From NCBI GenBank assembly GCA_013397865.1, contig VZTI01004399.1, positions 939,971 to 1,003,970 of the forward strand: DNA of 64,000 nt, read 5' to 3'. Position 1 is the stretch's first letter; each line of letters begins with the position of its first letter. This stretch comes from Struthidea cinerea. Lineage: Eukaryota; Chordata; Aves; Passeriformes; Corcoracidae. The translations under genes and the position numbers were made by a program. The notes below the pieces were generated by a model. The model was not told where the DNA came from and ran no database searches. It saw nothing but the letters and a program-made list of their open reading frames with translations. Shown in pieces: positions 25,201 through 37,394 of the stretch.

Positions 25201-28200
25201 TCTGGTTCCTGGGTTTGGTGGGAAAGGGAATTGGATTTCAGACTTCCTGTTACAGCAAAGATTTTTTGAATGGGGGAAAAAAAAAAGTGTCTGTAAAGGT
25301 TGAAGTAAAGAAGCTTCAATGAAGCTATGTCTGTTAAGGAAAACAGCTGATGTAGGAAATGCAGGCCTAGATACATAGATATTTGTTGCAGAAAGGAATG
25401 CTAGATTGAAACACTTCATAGCATGACTTGGATGCATTCCCTTGGTGATCTTGAATGTCTGCTAGCCATTTCATTGGAGAATGCTGCAAGTTCTTAATTT
25501 CTCTTCTCAGGAAGAGAAGTAAACTGCACTCTGCCAAATATTCTGCAGCTGTTGCTGTCCTCAGGTTGCTTCAGAGAGGAGGCCAGTAATCAGTTCACTT
25601 CTGTCTTCAGATTGATGCAACTGTCTTTTGCTTGCTTCTCTACGTAAGAAAGCACAGTATGCCACTTACATTTGAATCAGTCTTGGATTGATCCCATGGG
25701 CAAGCCTTAACTTTTTCCTAATAGGAGGTTGTTCACTGTACAGAGTAATCAGATCCTGCAGGCATGATAGCTTCTGGAGGTAAACAAATATAATTAGGTG
25801 TTAACAGGTACCTTGGGGTGGTGTTAGCAAAGTGGCTTTTGGTTTTGCTTTTCATCCCTGGGTGATCCCTTAACTTCTCCGATTAGGTAGTTCTTTGCAA
25901 ACAAGGAAGTAGATTACATAAAAATAGAAACAGTTGTAGCCATTGTATCAGACAGTATGGAATACACAGATACTCAGGAAGGACATGAAGAATTTCAATC
26001 TGAGTTTTTAAAGAAAAAAAAAAGTGCAACATAGATAAAATTATTCGACTTTGAAAAGCCTGCATGTTCTTCCGTGATGACAAATAAGACCCTGACAAGC
26101 TGAACAGCAGAGTAGGCTTTTTTTGGTCTTATTTTCTACTTGTTTCATATCCTTCAGCCTCATGTCAGTGTTTTGTAATGAAATAATGTTTTCACTGGTC
26201 TGTTTAAAGTATGTTTGCTCTAAATTTAAAATTCAGTAATCATCTAAATAATGGGCTTTGTTGGAGAAAGCAGTCTGTTTATATCTTCTGATATACATAA
26301 GTAATGCAACATTATTTTGATCCATATGATCCATCTTGAGTACTAGCAGGAAGGAAAATCTAGCATCCACCTTATTCGTAGGATTGTTTGCTGCTGTGAC
26401 ATTGTCTTCTATCCTTCCTTCTTACAAGAAAGATGGAGAGGGACTTTTTACAAGATTGTGTAGTGACAGGACAAGGGGGAATGGACTCAAAGAAGATAGG
26501 TTATGATTAGATGTTAGGAAGAAATTCTTTACTGTGAGGGTGGTGAGGCACTGGAACAGGGTGCCCAGGGAGGTTGTGTCTGTCCCATCCCTGGAAGCAT
26601 TCAAGCCCAGGCTGGATGGGGCTCTGAACAATCTGGTCTAGTGGAAGGTGCTCCTGCCCATGGCAGCAGGGTTGGAACTAGATGATCTTGAATGTCCCTT
26701 CCAACCCAAACGATTCTATGATTCTGTGATTCCAGTTCTCTTCAGTTGCATTCTAAAGGACCAACAATAAGAACATTTAGGAAAAAATTCTATATTCTCA
26801 ACTTCATATCCTGTTTCAAATCCCCCATTATGCCCCTCCTCCACTGCAGTATGTTCCATGTAGTTCTTCCTCTTCCCTAGAATATTTTTATGTCAACTCC
26901 TCATTGTTCCAGTAGTCCTGGTTTTGAACTTTCTTTTTTTCTGTATATGCATGAAATTTCCTTCTAGATGACATCTTGCAAATATCACTTGAAAACCTCT
27001 TCTATATTAAAAAAAAAATCTTGTTTCTTTTACTCTACCTTATATATCTGTATCTGTATCTACAGATATCTGCTTGTGTTCAGAGTATAAGCCAGTCATT
27101 TGTGGGAGCTGCATTTAAATCAGTGTTGATGCTATCCTGATTAATGATTTGTTGTTTGTCTAGTAAAGTTTTGATGGGGTAAAATACTACTTTAAAACTC
27201 TTCATGAGCATAGTAGGTATCTCAATACTTGCAGGAAAAAGGTAAAATAAATAGAAGAAATAATACACTGCAGAATAGAAATGGTAATTCCACAGTGACT
27301 AATTTCATTCTTTCATCCCAATGTTCTTCAGAAAAGAGTTTTCCTTTCTTCATAATCATCTACACTTTTCAAGTAACAGTATTCATCTTTAGTGGTACAT
27401 ATTCAGAAAACTGGTGCTGGTGTTACTTCAGCTCATGACTAAATGAGAGTTCTGACATTATTACTTCTAATAGCTCTAAGATTTTCTGAAAATAAAGGGT
27501 TTTTGAAAAATGTAGAGGGGTTGTTTGTTGGTTTCCTCTCCTCCTCCCCATTACATAGCTTACATTTCATTGTAAGAAGAAAATGTGTGGGATTCCTCAT
27601 TTCTTCATTAGAAAGGAAGGATTTGTTTGCATTTAATGTAGTATTGTTGTTACAAATTAGCAGATAGGAAATCTTATTGTGAAAAAAATTCTTTAGCTAA
27701 GCTTAAAAAAAGAGAAAAATTGGCACAGAGATGGTGCCTCTACATTAGAAAATTCAGAAGCTGACAAGGTATTTCCACAAAATTGCCCGTTTACATTTCT
27801 TTTCTCCTTATGCCATCTTATGCCTGTGTAGGTGCTTATTACCAGGCAGTGTACTGGTATAGCTGGATACTTAGTCCGTCCTACTATGTTCTTAAACCTG
27901 CATTTAGGAAGCCTGTGTTTTCACTGCTGGCAGGGAAGATGTGCACAAGTACCAAGGGACACTAGGAGGAATATCTTCAAGAGCCCACGTGCAAAGTTGT
28001 GGGATTATATAATATAATCAAGACAAAAAAAGGCTGAAAATTTAAATAAAAATCCAAGAAGTTTTGTGACGCAGATTTTTCTGTTATAAGATCAAAGGGG
28101 ACCACTACGTTTTAGTCTGACTTCTAAATGTCACAGGCAGTGGTTATTGCTGAATTAATCCATTATGGTATTATGGCATTATGTCCATTGTTGATTGAAA

Positions 28201-28420
28201 TTTTACCTCTGATGGGTAGTCCAGACCAGCCCGAAAGTAAGTGTGCTGAGTTCGTAGTGAATAATTTGTCACTCTCTACTGACTGATTTGTAGAGTATGC
28301 CACAGTTTTAAGCTGCATGGTTTTAATTATATTATGAATAAAAGGAAAAGAGATATTTTGTTACGTTCAGGTGACTTTTATGAATAAAAAAATACTAACA
28401 TGTATTTTTGGTTTTTGTAG
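22260..28420 (+). other. SH3RF1: SH3RF1 intron (6.2 kb)
   Basis: Runs from a GTGAGT donor to a TTTTTGTAG acceptor. It contains one CR1 fragment (about 26428-26731), a GC-richer patch near 25090-25200 and otherwise AT-rich unique sequence. No further exon or RNA gene is recognised. Confidence 0.93.
26428..26731 (+). mobile_element. CR1 LINE fragment (3' end, sense orientation)
   Basis: About 300 bp with the typical CR1 3' region: GGACAAGGGGGAATGGACTC, a central GGTGCCCAGGGAGG block and CCCTTCCAACCCAAACGATT. It ends in the diagnostic imperfect octamers ATTCTATG ATTCTGTG. It is truncated at its 5' end and has no intact reverse transcriptase, so it is a dead copy. It lies in the sense orientation of SH3RF1. 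Confidence 0.93.
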
Positions 28421-28720
28421 TTTAACACAGCAGCCAAACAGTTGATAGAATTGGACAAGCCCTCAGGTTCTGCTGTTGACTCTGGAGAAGGTACCTCTGG
28501 GGCAGCCCACAATTCAACCCAAAAGCACACCGATACTAAGAAAAACACCAAAAAACGACACTCTTTTACCTCCCTCACCATGTCCAACAAGGCTTCACAG
28601 TCTTCTCAGAATCGCCACTCCATGGAAATCAGTCCTCCTGTCCTCATCAGCTCCAGCAACCCAACGGCAGCAGCCCGCATAAGTGAGCTGACGGGACTGT
28701 CCTGTAGTGCCCCTTCTCAG
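28421..28720 (+). CDS. SH3RF1: SH3RF1 coding exon: linker with Rac-binding region and RHSF Akt-type site
   Basis: 300 nt, 100 codons, phase 0-0. The acceptor is TTTTTGTAG and the donor is TCTCAG|GTAATT. It encodes window residues 125-224, from FNTAAKQLIELDKP to LSCSAPSQ. A Ser/Thr/Gly-rich stretch is followed by the basic run KKNTKKRHSFTSLT and then the strongly conserved block NRHSMEISPPVLISSSNPTA. In mammalian POSH the region around residues 292-362 binds active Rac1, and the Ser of RHSF (Ser304 in human) is reported as an Akt site that lowers Rac binding. The Arg-His-Ser-Phe motif is intact here at window residue 172. The first 30 residues differ most from the human sequence as I recall it. 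Reading on through the donor reaches a stop after about 24 intronic codons, so intron retention would truncate the protein. Confidence 0.96.
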
Positions 28721-29583
28721 GTAATTCTCTTGAAATCAGCTATAACTATAAAGGCTTCTGATCTTGTCAGATTACTTATTTCAAATTATTAATTATGTCT
28801 AATTAATATGAAATATACACTTTCAAAAAACTTATCTTCTGACATGAGAACGTTTAAGGAAAATATTTTCTAACACTTCTTATAAAATGATAGCAAATAG
28901 TTTTGGTCTTGTAGGCTAGTTTTTTTCACAGTTGTTATTTTCTAAAGTGCCACAAAGATTTTTATTAAACTGGGTAAACGAGAAACTTGAGTGATTTAAT
29001 TTCTTGATTTTTTTTTTCTAAATTGAATATAATAGTGAATATTAATAAAGTGCATGCTATAAAAGTAAAATATTCAACATGAAGATTACATGAATTCCAG
29101 AAATGTAGCATATTAATCTGGTTGTGGTAAGTAGAAATATTTATCTGACTTTATTTATTTGTTCCATAGTTCATGAAAAATTGGCTGTTTCACGTAGTAA
29201 TTGCACTTTGGGAAAAGAAATATCAATGGAGCTCAAGAGGTATTGGTGGTGTTTTACATGAGCTAGTAAATATGCTTTATTTGCACGTCTTTGGGATCTG
29301 ACAGCCTTTTATGAAAAAAAAAAAGAAAACTGACATTGGTTAAAAGGGTGTTTCATGTAGCTGGTTCAGTGTATCTCCAAAGACTGAGAAATGTCAGTGT
29401 GGAAAAAAAAAGTGAGCAGTGTGATCCAACACTGTTCATGTGAGTATCTAAAAATTAGTTCTGGTTTAAGGTTACAAGTAGTAGAATTGTGGTGATTTTG
29501 ACCATGAAGCTTACAGCTGTGTCAAAACCAGCTCTTACTAAACTACGCAGAACTGACCCTGCTGGGTTTTTTCTCTCTTCCAG
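28721..29583 (+). other. SH3RF1: SH3RF1 intron (863 bp)
   Basis: Bounded by GTAATT and a pyrimidine-rich TCTCTCTTCCAG acceptor. AT-rich, with nothing else seen. Confidence 0.93.
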
Positions 29584-29694
29584 GTTCATATTGGCACTAC
29601 AGGGCTGATTGTGACTCCACCCCCCAGCAGCCCAGTCACAACAGGGCCTTCCTTCACCTTCCCCTCCGAAGTTACCTACCAAGCTGCTCTTGGT
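29584..29694 (+). CDS. SH3RF1: SH3RF1 coding exon: Pro/Ser/Thr-rich linker
   Basis: 111 nt, 37 codons, phase 0-0. The acceptor is CTTCCAG and the donor is a strong GGT|GTAAGT. It encodes window residues 225-261, VHIGTTGLIVTPPPSSPVTT through TYQAALG. The TPPPSSP core is a potential ligand for SH3, WW or proline-directed kinases. The sequence matches the human segment ending in PYQAALG, with EVT for DVP near the end. Its length is a multiple of three, so it could be skipped in frame. A second GT two bases upstream of the donor would shift the frame and is unlikely to be used. Confidence 0.96.
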
Positions 29695-31407
29695 GTAAGT
29701 ACTGCTAAAGAAAACTCAGCCTTCGCATTTTTCTTTGGTCTTGTACAGTAATTTCTTTTTTCTCAAGTTCTGATATACTGATTTGAAATGATGGTTTTAT
29801 GGAAATTGTGTCTATGTGATAGACAATGGCATGGATTTAACTATAGCAAAAGCCCTATTGCTACAATAATGTTTGCATCTTGTCGTACATACCCATTTCT
29901 CCAGCTTTCCTCTGTAATTTCTCTATGGTAGACATGAGAAGCACACTTCCTTCCAGGACAGTCTTTCTTTTAAGCATAAGTAGAAAAAGAGATTATGCTG
30001 GGGGGAAGGTTTGGGGAAGCAAGCAGGTTCTTACAAAAAACATCAACTTGGGACCACAGCTGCCAGGTATTTCTGTCTTACTTAACTCAAGATTTTCAAG
30101 ATTATCTGAAATAAGCTTCAAAAGTCTGCTGTCTCCTCATTAAATAAGGTGATTTCAGTTGTGTGTACACCTGTGGCAGATGAAGAACGTGTCTAGCAGG
30201 TTTAAGTTAGGTTCTTGGAGAACAACAGGAAAACATGTAACAAATGGCCATCTTTTAAAGGAAGAAATACATTGCAATGCTGTTTCCTTTAAACAAATAA
30301 AATTACATTTTCTTCAAAAAGTTCAGGATCTCTTTCCAAAACCTACTGGAATTGTTTAGTTTCCTGTGCTTATGTTAGAAAAACTGTGGAATGTCATATA
30401 TCATACTGTACTCATCAGAGCCTTACCTTAACTACAATAAAGATTGTGGATACCAGTTTTCAGAGATCTTTAAGGGAACTTAATGAGACTTTATTTAAAT
30501 CATAGGAGTTCTTGAAATTAAGTTTTTCTTTCAAGTCTAAAATTGTGCCCTTAATTTTTAAGGGGTGGAGCACAGATGAATAATAGATCTTCACTTACTT
30601 TAAAAAACCAACCAAACAACGCAAACAAAAAACCCTGAGACTTGATCTTTTTTAGGTGTCTCTCCTTAGAGTCTTTAAACAAAGTAAAATATGATGAATA
30701 GCCTTGCATCTAAATAGGTCTCATTTTGTTTTCAACTTTTGGTACTTGCATAATTTTACACATTTGTCTGCAAAATCGAAGGCAGAACTCTTCTATCAAC
30801 ATTTTGTTTATGAAAATGCTTAGGTGTGGCTGGGTTGCGTTTTGACAGCTTTCTTTGGAACTCTTAAGCTACATTTTTCAGTCCTTTAAATTATGATGGT
30901 GTTGTTTTCTGAATTATCTCCAGTACTTTCTTTTGGCATGGTATATACATGGTGACACGTGCCAGAAGTGGGTACAATACTGCACAGTCTTTTTCAGTGA
31001 AGAAGATATTGATAGTATGGCCCTTTTACCTTCTTAGTCTGATTCTTGTATCTTGAAAATTTGCCTGAATGTAGCACAAAGTTTATGTTCAGCTAAATGT
31101 CCATGCTGATGCCACCAATTTTCATCATCTTTTGTGATGCAGTAACTGCTCTCACCCAAGTAAATGTATTTCACATTCTTTACTCTTCAAACAAAGAATT
31201 GCTCTTATTATTGACAGTTACATGGACTATGTGCTTTTGCCCTGCCTTACTGAGTAAGGCAGACGGAGCTGTAGCAATGCTTTTCCTTATTGTGGTTAAA
31301 TTGTTGACTCCTTCAATCTGTGGATTGTCTGTGTAATCCTACTGTTAAATGTATGCTAATCTGGAAGCAGTTAATAATCTCCTTATATACAGATTCATAT
31401 TTTAACG

Positions 31408-31630
31408 TCACAGAACAGATGAGGTTTGAAGGGCCTCTTGAGGTCGTCTAGTCTAACACTCCCTGCTCAAGCAACGCCCCCTAGACACAGACTGTGTCCA
31501 AAGAGCTTTTGAATGTCTCCAAGGATGGAGACTTCACAACCTCTCTGGGCAACCTGTGCACATTGTTGGCTCTTGTTCAAGTTGGTGTCCACCAGGAAGG
31601 ACCTGCAGGTCTTTTTTGCCTGTGAGGTGT
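31408..31630 (-). mobile_element. CR1 LINE fragment (antisense, degraded)
   Basis: It starts with TCACAGAAC, the reverse complement of a decayed CR1 3' end. It continues with blocks typical of antisense CR1: TCTAGTCTAACACTCCC, GTCCAAAGAGCTTTTGAATG, CTCTCTGGGCAACCTGTGC and TGTCCACCAGGAAGG. It is clearly more diverged than the copy near 26.5 kb, so probably an older insertion. The far boundary near 31630 is approximate. Confidence 0.85.
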
Positions 31631-31881
31631 ACATCTTATACTAGAAACAATTAGCTTCTTACATACTAATCCATGTAGTCCTTTATACTTCCTTCATCCT
31701 ATCCTTCAGAAAATACCTGTGAGAACTGAGCAAACATAATCAGCTTCAGTATAATTTGTGCTGTTAGGCAGAATGCAAGTCTAGCTAACATATACGCCGC
31801 GTGCTGCAAACTTTGAGTAATTGATTTGATTTATGAGATGCTCAAGTTTTGGAGAGGATTGGGCAAACTTAATTGAATGCA

Positions 31882-31906
31882 AAATTATGCATTCAATGCA
31901 TAATTT
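31882..31906. repeat. Perfect 25-bp palindrome
   Basis: AAATTATGCATT, a single C at 31894, then AATGCATAATTT. The two 12-bp arms are perfect and could form a cruciform or be bound by a dimeric POU/homeodomain-type factor (inference). It is immediately preceded by another GAATGCAAAAT motif. Confidence 0.85.
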
Positions 31907-34900
31907 CAGGAGTTCTGTCAGAAGCTGCTTTTTTTTCCCCTCTCGGTAACAAGCACTTCTGTTTGTTATTAAGAATCAGTAGTTCTTTATTTGATGCCAA
32001 CGTGGAAAAATGCTTTAGTTTGCTGCTGGTGCAGTCATTAAACCACCTTGGGTGCTTTAGTTGCTTAAGCTTGTTCGAAGGCAATCTCACCATGGGTACC
32101 CACAGGAATTAAATTACAGTGCTAAATGCAGCATGGAGAGAAACTCCTGCAATATGATTGTCCTGCATCTTGGGGTGCTACTTTCTCTTTGTGATAACCA
32201 TGCTCCTGCTTATGTTTCGCATTAGGCATATAATTCCCATTGAGAACCTGAATTATTCTCTGCCACCCTCTTTAAAAGTCAATAACCTTTTGTACATAAT
32301 GTTCTGTTTCTTCTTGACTTGTTTTCAGCATGACTAAAACGCAAGCTGGCAGCTCAGACTAGAGTCAGGTCATTCATGTGTTCTTTTACAATAGATGGTA
32401 TTAGATGATGATGCAGTGTGTAAAGTCACAGACTGTGAGGTATATCTTTTACTTACACTTTTCCTCTTGCTTCATAAACTCCTGTTTTCATTTTAGAAAT
32501 GTGCAAAATGGTTCTGACAGGTCAAGAGAGAAAGTGATGTTCTTGTTTCTCTAGACGTCTCCCTTCTGGAAATACCCTTGCTGACATTCTGAGCATTAAT
32601 TTTAAGATGTGGAACAATTGTTTAATACATCAGAAGTGGTTGGCTTGAGTCCTTTTGCTCTTGTATTTTTTTGCTTTTGTAAGTATAAATTCCTGTGTTT
32701 CTCTAAGTTTCTCGCTTTAGCTTTTTTCTTAATTTCGGAATACTAAGCAACTGACAGGGAAATTGGATGGGAACAGGATGAGTTTCTCTTTAGCATGAAG
32801 GTAGTTTATTGGATCTCCTTTCAACCAACTCGTTTTGGTGTTTATAACACTATTGAAAGTAAATGTTCTTTGAGAGCAAGCTGTTTATACACTTCTTTTA
32901 TATAATGCTAAACTCAGATTAAGGGAGAAAAAAGAAATCTGAGAGGATAAGCATGCTTACCCATCAGTGAAGAAGAAAAGAATATATTCCTTTACAGTAA
33001 TTCTGAATTTATGCATCTTTGCTACGTTTATCTGTCCTGAATCTCAAAGCAAGGAAAAGCTAGTGTCTTCTCTTATCTCCTGTAAAAAAGATGGCATTTT
33101 TATTGTCAACAGGAGGTATTTTGAGCTGTCACGTTGTCTAACAAGTTTCTCTAAGACGGTTTGGATTAATTCCTAGCCCAAGGGAGTCTGTGACTCTTTT
33201 ATCTGTGTACATGTATAGGATTGCATTTTAGTTTTTTACATTGCTCTGGTGGTTCAAAAATGCCAATTGTAATGTTTTTATTTTGTTCATAATAATGATT
33301 TGTAGATGCTGTTTGGTACCCAATATTGTATGAAGTAAATAATTTGTAAATTTTCAGCCAAAATTGACACAAATAAGCTTTAGGAATGAGAGTGCTCTTG
33401 TCAAGTGACCATATGTGGTCTCTACTGCTTGTATCATTTAAGAAAATTGTAATTTTCATTCAGAAAACTTGTGATAATTTATTTAAAAGTTTTATTTTAC
33501 ATCAGCAGTTCTTCAGACAACAGCATTAATTCTTGGCTTGTGTTTTGAGGTTTGATTCTTTGAAATTGAAGAAGCTATGAACTGAGACAGGCTTCTCACA
33601 GCCAATGCTTTTGGCTGTGATATTATCTCTTACACTGTTCTTTGGGACTTCCAACCACAGCTTTACCCTTAATAGGGGCATTAATTGGTCTGCTCATCTT
33701 GGCCACTGGCATTTTTGAACCTTGTAGGTGTTTAGTATTATTTAAAGTTCTTTGCAAAATATAAATAACAGATGTCAAGTTCAGTAGTTGTTGGGTGAAA
33801 ATATGAACATACAATCATGTAAGGCTCATTCACTTGGAAGGAAATTCTTGGATGTAATTTATAAGGTAGTTATCTAATGGAGGAGATCTAGTTGCCATAC
33901 ATTTTACTGAAAAATAATCTTAAAGTATGTGATTTGAACCATGATGTGGGAAAAGCAAACAAAATATACCACAGCAAAGTTAGAGCTACATTCAAAAGCA
34001 GCAGCAGAACAACAATGTAGCAACAAGAGATAACTTATCTTCCTTTAATTCTGCCTTTACAGTCTCTTGAGAAGTGAAAAGTGTTTTGGACTGCAGTCGA
34101 CCTAGATTTCCATACTGCTACTTCTGCAAATTGGAAATGTTGACTTTGAAATGGTGTCTTGGTGTGTGCACTTAACTAGCAGACATAGGTGGTCTATATT
34201 TGGATGGTATTTGGAAGGTTTCAAAAATTAAAAAATCCCTGATTTTTCTGGTCTTGTTCTCTCGTACATACACAAAAAGAGAAACTGCCTTTTATGTAGA
34301 AGTATATAAGGTAGTTTGAATTATTATTAATGAGGCACAAGCTGTGAGGGTTATATAATATACTGATGACATTTAGCTCTTTTATGTAGTTCCAGTGTAA
34401 GTTCAATAGTGTAAGTCAGGAGGTTTTAATAAGAATTGTCCTAATTTTAATCAACCAAAATTCAAATCAACTTTTGTTGTGAAGAGGAAGCAGCTGGAAG
34501 AAACAATGAGGTTTTGTATGAGAGACTTGTTTTTGATAACATATAGTTTAGGAATTTTGTTAAACATAAGCCTTAATTTGTTAGCCCTCGGGGAATTTGC
34601 AAGCTGTATATTTTTTCCTAGACATTGTGGGAGTGAAGACTCTTAATGAATGTTCTTTTCCACTGCTGTGCCTTTTATTATTCTTTGAGGGAGCTGATTA
34701 CTGATCTTCAATTAACTGATACGGGAATGCAGCCTAATTATATTTAAATTTAGTAATATGTATGTGTTTCTAGAGCATGAGTATAGATACTTTTTGGAAG
34801 TTGTAACATACATTAAGTATCAAATTATGTAATTTTTCATTTTCCCATTTAAAAAAATAATTTATCACTTACTTACTGTTTTATATGTTTGAAAGTACAT

Positions 34901-37239
34901 CTGGTGCCTGAAAAGTACTTGCAGAAACATTCTATATTTCCCCTCAACTACCTAAAATACTCTTAATTATTGCTGAGCATATTTCATTGAATCAGGTGTG
35001 GTTTGTGTCTATTCTTTCATGGAATGTTGACTATGGGAGTCATCAGAACTAGCATGTGCCCTGGAGGTAGGTGTGTTTCTCAACAGCTAGAAAAATCGTT
35101 ACATGCCAGAAAACTTCTTGAATACTTGGCTAGATCATTTGGATCTATTTTCCCAAGTTGTAACAGTGCAAGCAGTGGAGTGTTAGTCCTCTAAAGTCTA
35201 TCAAGTAATTTATTTAGATTTCTTGGTACTTGCCAAGTCTTTGGGAGTTTAATTGGGCTATGGCTCACTGCTGGACTCATTACCATACTGATAGACCCGG
35301 GGAGGGGAGCAGAACCTGAATAAAGCAGAATAAAATAGAGCTGTGAAGGTGCCTTTATTGCAGCTAAAGCTGCAGTGTATTGTATGTGTTCAAATAAATA
35401 AAACGCGATGTTCAGCATCTTTAGAGATGCAGGAAGTATGGAACTGTGACAACCTTGATATTGTGCATGAATAGCTTTAACTGTACAGAATTCCAGTCAT
35501 TTCCTAATGTGGATTTAAAAATTCTACCATATAAAGAAATATAGATGCATTAAAAAAAAATTTAATTTATATTCTGTTGACAGGTTGCATGAAAGTTAGA
35601 TGCTCACATTCAGCTTGGATTCAGCTAAGACATTTGTTGAATATCTGACTGGGAGGGAGAAATAACTTCAGCTGTAAAACAGTTAAAAGAGAAATGTTGG
35701 TATTTCAGTGTGAATTACCTAGATACTTTAAAAAATTGTTGGGTAGGTAGGAATCTAGACCGTGAAGCAAATGCAATTGCCATTTTTGTAAATAACTATT
35801 AGTATCAAAGCTCTCAGTGATGTTTCTCCAGCAGGTCATGTCTGTTTAGTGTTGGATACAGAAGGCCTATTTGATCTTAAGAACTTGTTCATGTATGACC
35901 AGAAAAAAAGCTCTAAATAAAATCGGAATATTTCACAATATAACATGCAATTTATGCCATAGCTAAGCATAACAATTTTGACTGGAACACTGTAAGAGTT
36001 GATAAGTTTTCTCTAGGTTCGAATGTCTTCAATTATGCAAGTATTTACTGTGCCTTGGCAGTGTAAAACTGGTTTAAAGAACTGTCTTTTTATTAACATT
36101 TTCACCAAATGCGGCGAAGTAATAATCACACAGTGTAGAACTAAAACTCAGTTTGTTTCCATATGGGTTTTTGTTTAGAAAAACAGGAAAAAAAAAGGCA
36201 AAACCCTTTAGAAGTGAAGTTTTTGTGGGGAATTTAAATGACTTTCAATTACATATTTTCCAAACTGATAATGTAGTGCTGTGCATTTATATGCTGATGT
36301 ATTGGAAGTGCCAGGCACTACTTCAGAATATTTTGTTAATTTATATTCTAGTTCTGTGGGTTTTAGGAAGATTATGTTTGAAATTAATTCAGTTTTACAT
36401 TTTCAAAGGCTGGAGGTTTTTTATTACTTTTTATGTGTATTGTAGCACAAATAGTTATTTTTGGAAGGGGGGAAGGAAAAGCTCTCCTTTTGTGAGCGCC
36501 TTTTCCCAGGAGTGTCAGTACACAAGGTCCTAAAGAATTGTCTGAGGCTTTACAGAGCAGAAGGTAACAATTGCTCCATTGATTCTCAAAAGGCACAGAA
36601 GTCTGTAGGCAGGACCCCCATTACGATCTGTGGTGCATTTTTACTGGGGTATTTGTTAAAGATTACCAATCTTGGTAATACTGAATTTCAAAAGCTAACT
36701 CTTTAAACTAGAAGAATAGGAGAAAGAGGGAACAATAGCTCAGCGACTATGGCCTCATATTGTGCTTGCTTTTGTAACCTATACATCAAAAGATAATTTC
36801 CCCCAGAAGGCATGCTTTTGGGTGCACTGCAGCTGAATTGTATATTATGTTTCAGCTTCAGGTTACAAAAACAATCATGTTATGAAGTGCAGTCAGCAGC
36901 GGGATGCAAAATCTACCTCCTGGAAGGCTTCTTAATTTTTGTCGAGCTCTATCCTAAGCATGTTATAACTAGAAACAGTGCTTTCCATTTTTCCTGTGCT
37001 GAGAAATTGCTTGTCATTTGCTTAATTAACTGCCAAAACGTCAAGATTTTAAACTGGAAAAAAGAGAAATAGAGAAAAAGCTAACTCCAGTTATATTGTA
37101 ACAGGAGGTAAAGCAATACTGGACTCAGTTGCTTTTTTTCCACTTCCTTAGAATATCATGCTTTTTTTTTTTCAGCTGATTCAACTCATCAAACAATATT
37201 GATCATCTGTTGCTATTTTTTTTGTTCTTATAAAATCAG

Positions 37240-37394
37240 AATATGAATCCCCCACTTCCACCACCACCTCTCTTGTCTGCTGCAATCATTGCATCGGCTG
37301 CTTCTGGACCTCAGTCTACAAGTGTCATACAAAGGTCTGCATCAGGATCAACTGACCAAGTGGCACATTTACGACCACAAACTCGTCCAAGTGT
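37240..37394 (+). CDS. SH3RF1: SH3RF1 coding exon: proline-rich segment before SH3-3
   Basis: 155 nt, starting in phase 0 and ending with two bases (GT) of a Val codon completed by the next exon. It encodes window residues 262-312, NMNPPLPPPPLL through HLRPQTRPS. The PPLPPPP run is a classic polyproline/SH3 ligand and matches the human LNPPLPPPPLL. The following alanine-rich part of the human protein is replaced here by a Ser/Ala/Gly-rich stretch with IQRSASGS, before the conserved STDQVAHLRPQTRPSV. The donor is GTGT|GTAAGT. The start is fixed by the AG at 37238-37239 and by the frame of both neighbours. Confidence 0.95.

Larger units (their letters stand above)
29695..37239 (+). other. SH3RF1: SH3RF1 intron (7.5 kb)
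   Basis: Runs from a GTAAGT donor to a TATAAAATCAG acceptor. The final bases before the AG are A-rich, but a T-rich tract lies 10-30 nt upstream. It contains an antisense CR1 fragment (about 31408-31630) and a perfect 25-bp palindrome (31882-31906). No other gene is recognised. Confidence 0.93.

Noticed and set aside
26422..26631. Minus-strand frame at 26.5 kb
   Set aside because: It reads the antisense of a CR1 fragment, not a gene.
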